Positions 1-5,043 of a stretch of DNA of 8,033 nt are shown here, one piece after another. How positions within the stretch are numbered: the first letter of the stretch is position 1; each line of letters begins with the position of its first letter. A program made the position numbers and the translations under genes. The notes beneath the pieces are model-generated. The model did not search any database and was not told where the DNA came from. It was given only the letters and a program-made list of their open reading frames with translations. This DNA is from Deltaproteobacteria bacterium (GTDB taxonomy: Bacteria > Desulfobacterota > Desulfobacteria > Desulfobacterales > UBA11574): contig JAFCZV010000088.1 of assembly GCA_019314155.1 (NCBI GenBank), positions 1 through 8,033 of the forward strand, in the 5' to 3' direction.

Positions 1-1
1 C

Positions 2-106
2 AAGCACTTTGGGTATAAATCCTATTACAGTTACCACCAGTATTACGGTTATGGAGACGACCGGGTTTCAAAAAAGAAGAGACGGCAGTTGCCGGACAAA
101 CTTTAG
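2..106 (+). CDS. C-terminal tail of probable tyrosine autokinase / polysaccharide co-polymerase (partial)
   Basis: Only the last 34 codons are in the window; the gene continues to the left. The reading frame from base 2 runs open to a TAG at 104-106. The visible tail holds seven tyrosines within its first 17 residues (pattern YKSYYSYHQYYGYG), followed by a basic stretch (SKKKRRQ). A tyrosine cluster at the extreme C-terminus is the hallmark of Wzc/CapB-type BY-kinases, where the tyrosines are autophosphorylated and control polysaccharide chain length at the inner membrane. In exosortase (XrtA)-type exopolysaccharide loci such a kinase commonly lies directly before an ExeA-like ATPase, which is the order seen here. 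No kinase domain is visible, so the call rests on tail composition and context. A basic, tyrosine-rich tail of some other protein cannot be excluded. Confidence 0.55.
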   Translation, partial: KHFGYKSYYSYHQYYGYGDDRVSKKKRRQLPDKL

Positions 107-245
107 GCATTTTAGACCCGCCTGCCACAGCCGCTTATGAGTAACGGTGTTTTTCATCCTCCGTCTCATTACTTAAAACGACTGAAGGGTTTCAAGTAGA
201 TAAACATTGGCGGGCAGGTCATTTTAGATCATTTTAGGCATTTTA
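102..245. repeat. 13-bp direct repeats around an imperfect inverted repeat
   Basis: The sequence TTTAGGCATTTTA occurs exactly at 102-114 (overlapping the stop codon of the upstream gene) and again at 233-245. Between the copies lies an imperfect inverted repeat, GACCCGCCTGCC at 115-126 against GGCGGGCAGGTC at 209-220 (10 of 12 positions pair). Further partial copies of ATTTTAG lie at 221-227. This could be the footprint of an old insertion or an operator or leader region for the ATPase gene. No transposase is present and the inverted arm does not directly adjoin the right direct repeat, so its nature is open. Confidence 0.35.
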
Positions 246-281
246 TCCCATAAATTAATTGCCAACCCTAAGGGCGCTTAT

Positions 282-1124
282 ATGTATCTTTCTTTCTATA
301 ATTTAAAGGTCAAGCCGTTTCAAATGAGTACGGATCCCGATTTTCTCTGGCTTGGCGAACAGCACAAAGAAGCCCTTGCGACCCTGAAATACGCCATTAT
401 CGAAAACAAAGGGATTCTGGCTCTCACCGGGGATGTGGGAACCGGTAAGACCACCCTTATCAATGCCCTGATCCAAAGTCTTGGAGAGGATACACTGGCG
501 GCCACGATTTACGATCCGAGTCTCGGGGTTCTCGAATTTTTCAATGTGGTTGCCTCGGCCTTCAACATGGGCAAGACCTTTGAAAGCAAAGGTCGATTCA
601 TAATTCATTTCAGACAATTTCTAAAAAAGGCCCGTGAACGGAAACAGAAAGTTCTGCTTATTATCGACGAGGCCCAGGCGATGGAAGCGGAGCTCCTCGA
701 AGAAATCCGCTTGTTGTCGAATCTTGAACAGGAACACATCCGGCTGCTGAATATCTTTTTTGTGGGGCAGAATGAATTCGTGGATATCTTGCAGGAGTAC
801 AGAAACCGGGCTCTCAGACAGAGAATTACCATAAGATATCACATCGAGGAGTTGACCCTGGATGAAACAGAAGCCTATATCAGACATCGCCTCCGGGTGA
901 GCGGTACCGAAGCACCTATTTTCAGCCCTGGCGCCATGGATGAGATCTTCGCTTTTTCCGGCGGATACCCGCGATTGATCAATATCATCTGCGATCATGC
1001 CCTGTTGAGCGGGTATGTCCAGGAGCTTGACACCATCCATGCCAATACCATCAGAGAGTGCAGGGGGAATCACTTTGCCGGAGGCACCGGCCGGGGCACC
1101 GGTGGGCGGTCCGGGGATGCCTGA
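282..1124 (+). CDS. ExeA/GspA-like AAA+ ATPase (exopolysaccharide / XrtA-associated type), probably the front half of a split gene
   Basis: This is a P-loop ATPase of the ExeA/GspA family, thought to power or organise assembly of envelope export machinery on the cytoplasmic side of the inner membrane. Visible motifs in order are the family-typical N-terminus (YLSFYNLKVKPFQMSTDPDF), Walker A GDVGTGKTT at residues 50-58, Walker B VLLIIDEAQ at 124-132, a sensor-1-like segment FFVGQNEF near 159-166, an arginine-finger-like LRQRIT near 178-183, and sensor-2 GGYPRLIN at 227-234. ATG 282 is preceded by AAGGG about 7 bases upstream. The domain is intact to about residue 260 (IREC). The last 20 residues are Gly/Arg-rich low-complexity sequence, as expected if the true frame was left at the G5 run 1063-1067. 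The next reading frame continues naturally from there. The neighbouring tyrosine-rich tail upstream supports a polysaccharide rather than a type II secretion role. The ATPase call is firm; the pathway is inferred. Confidence 0.85.
   Translation: MYLSFYNLKVKPFQMSTDPDFLWLGEQHKEALATLKYAIIENKGILALTGDVGTGKTTLINALIQSLGEDTLAATIYDPSLGVLEFFNVVASAFNMGKTFESKGRFIIHFRQFLKKARERKQKVLLIIDEAQAMEAELLEEIRLLSNLEQEHIRLLNIFFVGQNEFVDILQEYRNRALRQRITIRYHIEELTLDETEAYIRHRLRVSGTEAPIFSPGAMDEIFAFSGGYPRLINIICDHALLSGYVQELDTIHANTIRECRGNHFAGGTGRGTGGRSGDA
1063..1067 (+). other. Candidate frameshift site (G5 run) joining the ATPase to the downstream ORF
   Basis: The conserved ATPase domain ends in frame at ...TIREC (codons to 1061). 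It is followed by AGGGGGA. Read with one G removed, translation passes into the frame of the next gene as CRGITLPEAPAGAPVGGPGMPEQEW, with no stop until 2418. Read as written, it yields a Gly/Arg-rich tail that stops at 1124. The part of the downstream frame before this point (1015-1062) is an out-of-frame reading of conserved ATPase codons. A single-base insertion, as a real mutation or a sequencing/assembly error, explains both oddities. Confidence 0.55.
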
Positions 1125-2418
1125 ACAGGAATGGGAATTTTCAGAGCAAAGTCAGCGATTTTCCGGCCGGGACACGGATGGTGTTCCTTTGGAAAGGGAC
1201 CCGGAGCCTGTGAAAGGGCGCAGGATGCCAACGTTCCTTGTTGTTGTCCTTCTTGCGGCCATCGGGGCGATTGCCGGGTATGTTTATTTTCAGAACGGAA
1301 CGAACAGGACTAAACCTCGAATCTTTTCTATTACAAAGCCCAAAGAAGTGCCCCGTTCCATGAAGATGGCGCCGACAGATGACAAACCGTTGATCCTACC
1401 CCCGATTCCGGAAAAAATTAAAATTACTGATAAAGTACAAGACAAACCCGTGAAAGACTCCCGTTTTTCCACCGTCCGGCCTCCGGAGTCCAAATCGTCG
1501 AAAAAAATCGCTCCAAGAAAGGACGAACCACTCGATGCTGTGCCCCCGCCCCGGTTTGCCGATAAGCCTAATATGCCCTCTACTTCGGAAAAGACCGGCG
1601 TACCGGTTATTTTAGCACTGGGTTCCGGTTCAGCGGAGACGGCCAAGGCCGCAACACCCGCCGAAGATAAAACGTCTGGGGCAGTGTTACCTGACCGGAG
1701 CAAAAAAACCCTTGTGGCAGCTTCGGCGCCGGATAAGACATCGGACAAGATCTCCACATCGGCTTCAAAGCCGGCGAAAACCCCTGCACAGCCGAAAACA
1801 TCCGAAACTGCCCAGCAGGATTACGGGAAACGAGTCGAGAAACCCGCCGCTGTGAAACTTGCTCCAAAACCGGTTCAGACACAGAAAGAACCGTCAAACA
1901 AAGGCCTGACGGCTGCAAAAAAACTTTCTATAAAGGAGACGTCCTTGGCCGGATCATCGGTGTTTTCCAAAAGACCGGCCACCGGGCAGGCGGCGGCGTC
2001 CTCGGTAAAACCGCTTGAGGCTGAACCTGAAACCGTCGCCAAACGGACGGTTTCCCAATATAATCTGCAGGATCGCCTGAAAACCTTTTTAAATGCATAC
2101 TGCCGGACATATGAGCGAAAGAACTTGGACATGTTCAGCAGGTTTTTTGCCCCGGATGCTCTTGAACAGGGCAGACCGTTTAAATCCTGGGCGTCCCAGT
2201 ACCGAAAAAATTTTAACAAGATCGATTCGATGATTTACAACATCGACCTAGAGCGCTATGCCACCCAGGACGAGACCGGAGAGGTTAGAATAGAGGGGAC
2301 CTTTCAGGTGAGGGCCAAATTGAGCGGCAGTAAAAAATGGCGGAAAAGCAAGGGCCGGATCTCCATGGTGGTTGAACCGTTCAAAGATTCGTTTAGGGTT
2401 AAGGAATTGAATTATTAA
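1117..2418 (+). CDS. Single-pass membrane protein with Lys/Pro/Ser-rich linker and C-terminal NTF2/SnoaL-like domain
   Basis: If this is a separate gene, the start chosen is ATG 1117, which overlaps the ATPase stop by 8 bases, so translational coupling is possible. GTG 1102 and ATG 1015 are in the same frame, but ATG 1015 would put 17 out-of-frame ATPase codons at the N-terminus. After a short acidic cytoplasmic stretch there is one transmembrane segment preceded by KGRR (PTFLVVVLLAAIGAIAGYVYF, bases about 1228-1290). A linker of about 255 residues rich in Lys, Pro, Ser, Thr and Ala follows, typical of a periplasm-spanning tether. The last roughly 118 residues (from about 2060) form a compact domain, with helices around LKTFLNAYCRTYERKNLDMFSRFF and strands ending in KGRISMVV, resembling NTF2/SnoaL-like folds. 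ExeA/GspA proteins have the order ATPase-TM-periplasmic domain, so this is most likely the rear half of the preceding gene. The function of the C-terminal domain is unknown. Confidence 0.7.
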   Translation: MPEQEWEFSEQSQRFSGRDTDGVPLERDPEPVKGRRMPTFLVVVLLAAIGAIAGYVYFQNGTNRTKPRIFSITKPKEVPRSMKMAPTDDKPLILPPIPEKIKITDKVQDKPVKDSRFSTVRPPESKSSKKIAPRKDEPLDAVPPPRFADKPNMPSTSEKTGVPVILALGSGSAETAKAATPAEDKTSGAVLPDRSKKTLVAASAPDKTSDKISTSASKPAKTPAQPKTSETAQQDYGKRVEKPAAVKLAPKPVQTQKEPSNKGLTAAKKLSIKETSLAGSSVFSKRPATGQAAASSVKPLEAEPETVAKRTVSQYNLQDRLKTFLNAYCRTYERKNLDMFSRFFAPDALEQGRPFKSWASQYRKNFNKIDSMIYNIDLERYATQDETGEVRIEGTFQVRAKLSGSKKWRKSKGRISMVVEPFKDSFRVKELNY

Positions 2419-2430
2419 ACCAGAGGATTT

Positions 2431-3459
2431 TTACTGCTCCGGGTTCTTATACCCCACGCCGCCAAATCCAGGGATTCCGAACCAAAGACTTGACCCGTGA
2501 GCCATCTTGCCCCAGGAGCTGGTTTTGACCACGATGATGTCCCCTTCTTTGATTTCTGTTTTCTGACTGTCCGGCTTGTTCAGATCCAGCTCAATAGCTT
2601 TGCGTTCTTTCCCATCCACATTCCGGATTAAGACCAAAGAATCCTTGAGGGCCCAAGGTGCAATCCCACCGGCAGTCAGCAAAGCTTCTCCGAGTTCCAG
2701 CTTATCTCTGATGGGGTAGGATCCCGGACGGCGGATGGCACCGTCCACAAAGAAATGGCCGGCCTCGGGGGCAAAAATGATATCCCCACCTCTGATGTCC
2801 ACATTCAAGTCCGTACGACCTTCCTTTATCAACTCATCCAGATCCACCAGCAATACATTCGGTTCATCGGGGCGAACGGAATGGCGCCGGATCTGGACGG
2901 TATGTCCTGCCTTGTCGGTGAGGCCCCCGGCCAGGGCAATCACATCCAGCAGGCTCTGTTTTGAAGGGTATTCGTAGGTCCCGGGCTGTTTAAACTGCCC
3001 CACCAGCGTCACACGCTGGCTCAGATGTTCTTTGACAAATACACTGACATGAGGGTCTTTAATGTACTTTTCCCGGTAAAGATTTTCGATGTTTACCTCA
3101 GCTTCACGGGCTGTCAACTCCTTGACCTTGATCTGCCCCAGGAGCGGAAGGGTTACGTATCCCCGGGAGCTGACCCGGGCCGTGGTATTCAGATTTTCTG
3201 ATTCAAATACGGTGATTTCGAGGAGATCCCCGGCTCCCAGGAGATAATCGCTGGGATCGGTGTGCATCTTGGCGGCGGCAAACATCTGTTCGTTAAAGCG
3301 GGTGATTTCATTCTCTGGGATCGGTACGGCGGCATACTTCTTTACGATGGCCTCGGTGGTGTTCTGGTTGTTGCTGCAGGCGGTTAAAACGCCGGCTATA
3401 AATGCTGCGGCCAAGGCTATCGTTAAAAAAATGTAAATATGCTCGTTTTTTTTCAACAT
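2431..3459 (-). CDS. Wza-type outer-membrane polysaccharide export lipoprotein (Poly_export/SLBB)
   Basis: This protein exports exopolysaccharide or capsule across the outer membrane and usually works with a Wzc-type co-polymerase. ATG 3459 gives 342 residues. It starts a clean lipoprotein signal: basic MLKKN, a hydrophobic core, then lipobox LTAC with the acylated Cys at residue 28. A TTG at 3477 in the same frame would add six residues but has no better ribosome site. GGAAAAC precedes ATG 3459. The Poly_export domain begins at DYLLGAGDLLEITVFESENL and includes GYVTLPLLGQIKVKELTAREAE. Two SLBB-type segments follow, marked by VTLVGQFKQPGTYEYP...LLDVIALAGGLTDKAG and FFVDGAIRRPGSYPIRDKLELGEALLTAGGI. 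The gene is convergent with the membrane protein on the plus strand, with 12 bp between stops and no clear terminator. The FecR gene lies upstream on the same strand. The family call is strong; the polymer exported is unknown. Confidence 0.9.
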   Translation of the reverse strand: MLKKNEHIYIFLTIALAAAFIAGVLTACSNNQNTTEAIVKKYAAVPIPENEITRFNEQMFAAAKMHTDPSDYLLGAGDLLEITVFESENLNTTARVSSRGYVTLPLLGQIKVKELTAREAEVNIENLYREKYIKDPHVSVFVKEHLSQRVTLVGQFKQPGTYEYPSKQSLLDVIALAGGLTDKAGHTVQIRRHSVRPDEPNVLLVDLDELIKEGRTDLNVDIRGGDIIFAPEAGHFFVDGAIRRPGSYPIRDKLELGEALLTAGGIAPWALKDSLVLIRNVDGKERKAIELDLNKPDSQKTEIKEGDIIVVKTSSWGKMAHGSSLWFGIPGFGGVGYKNPEQ

Positions 3460-3484
3460 GTTTTCCAAAGGTATCAAAAGGAAA

Positions 3485-3518
3485 GCGGTAGGTCACCAGG
3501 AGACAGGTGGGCTACCGC
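3485..3518 (-). terminator. Hairpin with T-rich tail between the FecR gene and the export lipoprotein gene
   Basis: GCGGTAG (3485-3491) pairs perfectly with CTACCGC (3512-3518), and CACC/GGTG extends the stem inside a small internal loop, leaving an 8-base apical loop. Read on the minus strand, the stem is followed by TTTCCTTTT. It is therefore a plausible intrinsic terminator for the FecR gene, or a 5' leader hairpin of the lipoprotein mRNA, ending about 25 bases before its ATG. The T-tract is interrupted, so efficiency may be partial. Confidence 0.4.
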
Positions 3519-3568
3519 AAAAATATTTAATTGAAGCATCTGATCGAGTTCGTTTGGGGTTTTGCAAT

Positions 3569-3684
3569 GAGACCTTTGAAATACTTAATGTATTCACCCC
3601 AAGGGCATTTCCTGCGGGGCACCTGTGGTTAAAATTTTCGGCTTCCTTGAACTTGAACAAAAATGAACATTTTTCAAAGGTCTC
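3569..3684. mobile_element. MITE-like element, copy 1, with GCAAT target duplication
   Basis: This 116-bp element has terminal inverted repeats GAGACCTTTGAAA (left) and TTTTCAAAGGTCTC (right). It is flanked on both sides by GCAAT (3564-3568 and 3685-3689), a perfect 5-bp target-site duplication. The right half is closely similar to copy 2 at 4541-4709: both contain GGTTAAAATTTT, CTTCCTTG, CTTGAACAAAA and CATTTTTCAAAGGTCTC in that order. It has no coding capacity, so mobilisation would need a transposase elsewhere. It lies immediately 3' of the FecR stop codon (3691-3693), and relative to copy 2 its left half is shortened. The element family name is not known to me. Confidence 0.65.
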
Positions 3685-3690
3685 GCAATC

Positions 3691-4473
3691 TCAAGGTGAC
3701 GCTGGGCTTGCGCCGCCGTCATCACCGCCCCCACCGCCGGCAGCAAGAGCGATTACACCACCCAGCAACACAATACCTCCGACAACAGCCGCTGTTGATA
3801 CACCGCCGGTGGAGACAGCGGTGCCGGTTTCTCCGGCAGCCTCCCCTTCAGCAGTGCCTTCAGCAGTGCCTTCTTCAGCTTTTCCTTCCTCTTTTTCTTC
3901 TTTGAAAATTTCAGCCTGTGCCAATCTGAGTTCACGACCGGCGTCTATGGTGATGGGCTTGCCATCGTCCACCATCATCAGCATGGCGCCGCCCTCGAGC
4001 ACCCCCACCCGTGTAATACCCTCTTCTACGAACACGTATCCTTTTAACGATTTGCTGTTTGAAGCGGCTTTGAGGATGACCTCGTGGATGGTTATCACGC
4101 CGTCTGGTGTTTGAAATACCAGTGCACGGGGCAGGGCGGAAAGGGCAAAATATACGATGCCGGTTTTTACGGTCAATCTTCGAAAATCGGAGTCGGTTGT
4201 TACAGAAAAAAGGCTTTTGTCCGCAGCCACAAGGTAGAGATCGCTCAGTTTGACGCCGCACTCTCCCTGGACGGACATTAGAGTGTCTTCCGGAAGGGGT
4301 GCCTCGGAACTGAATTCACCGATCTTCTGATGGTCGTGGAACAGGCTTACGGTGCCTTTGGGGAGGATTCTGCCCGCAGACGATCCTGCAGAAAAGCCTG
4401 TGGACGCAAATATTAGAATTACGAAGACGGTTATTACGCTGAAGCGGGTTTTATTTTTTCGGATGTGCTGCAT
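3691..4473 (-). CDS. FecR-domain secreted/membrane protein with glycine-rich C-terminus
   Basis: 260 residues. ATG 4473 is preceded by a strong ribosome site (GGAGG, 7 bases upstream on the minus strand). Residues 1-30 form a Sec signal peptide (basic MQHIRKNKTR, hydrophobic core, FSA cleavage region). Residues about 35-180 resemble a FecR-like beta domain, with segments such as GVKLSDLYLVAADKS, LTVKTGIVYFAL, FQTPDGVITIHEVILKA and TRVGVLEGGAMLM, typical of FecR proteins in exopolysaccharide loci. Residues 188-215 are a Glu/Gly/Ala repeat region, partly encoded by a tandem 12-bp repeat at 3845-3868. A hydrophobic stretch (about 228-246) follows, then a GGGGGDDGG tail. The topology suggests a periplasmic domain that is membrane-anchored or translocated through its C-terminus. 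It lacks the basic end of a canonical PEP-CTERM signal. A structural or sensory role in the polysaccharide system is inferred from context. Confidence 0.75.
   Translation of the reverse strand: MQHIRKNKTRFSVITVFVILIFASTGFSAGSSAGRILPKGTVSLFHDHQKIGEFSSEAPLPEDTLMSVQGECGVKLSDLYLVAADKSLFSVTTDSDFRRLTVKTGIVYFALSALPRALVFQTPDGVITIHEVILKAASNSKSLKGYVFVEEGITRVGVLEGGAMLMMVDDGKPITIDAGRELRLAQAEIFKEEKEEGKAEEGTAEGTAEGEAAGETGTAVSTGGVSTAAVVGGIVLLGGVIALAAGGGGGDDGGASPASP
3845..3868. repeat. Tandem 12-bp repeat in the FecR gene
   Basis: CCTTCAGCAGTG occurs twice head to tail and is followed by a degenerate third start (CCTTCTTCAGC). On the coding strand it encodes the GTAE-type acidic repeat of the low-complexity region before the C-terminal hydrophobic segment. 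Twelve base pairs is a multiple of three, so gain or loss of units would change linker length without a frameshift. Confidence 0.7.
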
Positions 4474-4511
4474 CTTTTTGCCTCCATTTTTGAACCTCTT
4501 CGGGCTTGCCG

Positions 4512-4540
4512 ATTATACCGAATCTGTTGTGTTGCAGGGT
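4512..4540 (-). promoter_or_regulatory. Putative sigma-70 promoter of the FecR gene
   Basis: On the minus strand a perfect TATAAT lies at 4517-4512, placing the transcription start near 4505, about 31 bases before ATG 4473. With a 17-bp spacer the -35 position is ACCCTG at 4540-4535, a poor match to TTGACA. That hexamer overlaps the target duplication of MITE copy 2, so the element directly adjoins the promoter. The -10 is convincing; the -35 is not. Confidence 0.4.
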
Positions 4541-4709
4541 GAGACCTTTGAAAAACGCCCCCTTTTGCCCAATTCCTGCGTCAGACTCAAATTTTAATCC
4601 TCAAAATCCTCAATGTATGGATGCCTGTCCCGATGGGTTTTTCATCGGGGTGGTTAAAATTTTTGCCTTCCTTGGCCTTGAACAAAATTGACCATTTTTC
4701 AAAGGTCTC
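4541..4709. mobile_element. MITE-like element, copy 2
   Basis: This 169-bp element has termini GAGACCTTTGAAAAA (left) and TTTTTCAAAGGTCTC (right), a near-perfect inverted repeat. It is flanked by AGGGT (4536-4540) and AGGGC (4710-4714), a 5-bp target duplication with one change. It contains an internal hairpin CCCGATG (4629-4635) / CATCGGG (4643-4649). The right half matches copy 1 closely; the left half holds about 50 bp absent from copy 1. It has no ORF of note. It is in the same orientation as copy 1, and the two bracket the FecR gene. Confidence 0.7.
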
Positions 4710-4710
4710 A

Positions 4711-4745
4711 GGGCGCTTGTGGTAGTACACTACAACTGCGCGCCC
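4711..4745. other. Long hairpin in the intergenic region 4474-5023
   Basis: GGGCGC (4711-4716) pairs with GCGCCC (4740-4745). Inside it, TTGTGGT (4717-4723) pairs with ACTACAA (4729-4735) through one G-T wobble, leaving a 5-base loop and a small bulge. There is no T-run on either side, so it is not a standard terminator. It begins at the right flank of MITE copy 2. It may be part of another repeat or an RNA element for either flanking gene. Confidence 0.4.
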
Positions 4746-4759
4746 TGCGCCTTGAATCT

Positions 4760-4775
4760 TCCCGCTAGTGCGGGA
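4760..4775. repeat. TCCCGC-N4-GCGGGA palindrome (REP-like), copy A
   Basis: Perfect 6-bp stem TCCCGC / GCGGGA around TAGT. It is followed by TCTTCCGAT, and a close match (GCGGGATCTTCGAT) recurs after the palindrome at 5399-5411, so this is a dispersed repeat rather than a chance hairpin. Confidence 0.5.
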
Positions 4776-4792
4776 TCTTCCGATTAGCAAAC

Positions 4793-4976
4793 TCGACAAT
4801 CACTCAACTTAGAATATTATAATAAATTGCCGGGCATGTCAAATTTTAAATCCTGATGAACCCGTAAAAAATCTTGTCCAACCCCATGGCCCAATCCCGT
4901 GTCAGAATAAAAGGGAGGTGTTTTTCAAAATGTATTGTCAGATGGTTTTGACTTTAGCGGTGTTTTGTGATAGACA
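4793..4976 (+). promoter_or_regulatory. Candidate promoters ahead of the zinc-ribbon gene
   Basis: Two candidates lie in this span. TTGACT (4948-4953), a 17-bp spacer and TAGACA (4971-4976), with an extended -10 TG at 4968-4969, would give a leader of about 40 bases before ATG 5024. Upstream, TCGACA (4793-4798), a long 19-bp spacer and a perfect TATAAT (4818-4823) would give a leader of nearly 200 bases that includes the small ORF at 4930. Neither is more than a consensus match. Confidence 0.3.
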
Positions 4977-5043
4977 GTTGTTATCACATCCAAAACCACG
5001 ACTTATATCTAAAGAAGATCAATATGGAAAATGTAGAAAATAA
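4930..5043 (+). CDS. Possible 37-codon leader ORF overlapping the zinc-ribbon gene start
   Basis: ATG 4930 follows a strong Shine-Dalgarno sequence, AGGGAGGTG at 4912-4920, although spacing is on the long side (9 bases). The ORF encodes a 37-residue peptide beginning MYCQMVLTLAVFCDRQ and ends at TAA 5041-5043, 17 bases inside the next gene in a different frame. Its ribosome site is stronger than that of the gene it overlaps, a layout compatible with translational coupling. The peptide matches no family I recognise. It would be transcribed only from a promoter upstream of 4912. It could be chance. Confidence 0.2.
   Translation: MYCQMVLTLAVFCDRQLLSHPKPRLISKEDQYGKCRK

Noticed and set aside
621..1757. 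Minus-strand ORFs at 621-1073 and 1290-1757
   Set aside because: They lie opposite the ATPase and the linker-rich membrane protein, show no recognisable motif, and are explained by base composition of the sense genes.
3460..3477. TTG 3477 start for the export lipoprotein
   Set aside because: ATG 3459 gives a normal basic N-region directly before the hydrophobic core, and no better ribosome site favours the TTG.
3485..3518. Cyclic-di-GMP riboswitch upstream of the lipoprotein gene
   Set aside because: The hairpin lacks the conserved GEMM core sequences and the second stem, so only a simple hairpin is supported.
3458..4114. 218-codon plus-strand ORF rich in Pro/Ser/Ala opposite the FecR gene
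   Set aside because: It is antisense to a gene with signal peptide, FecR domain and strong ribosome site. Its composition is the complement of the Gly/Glu-rich region, and it crosses MITE copy 1.
4352..4691. Plus-strand ORFs of 60-80 codons across the FecR start and MITE copy 2
   Set aside because: They run through an element terminus, lack ribosome sites, and show no family features.
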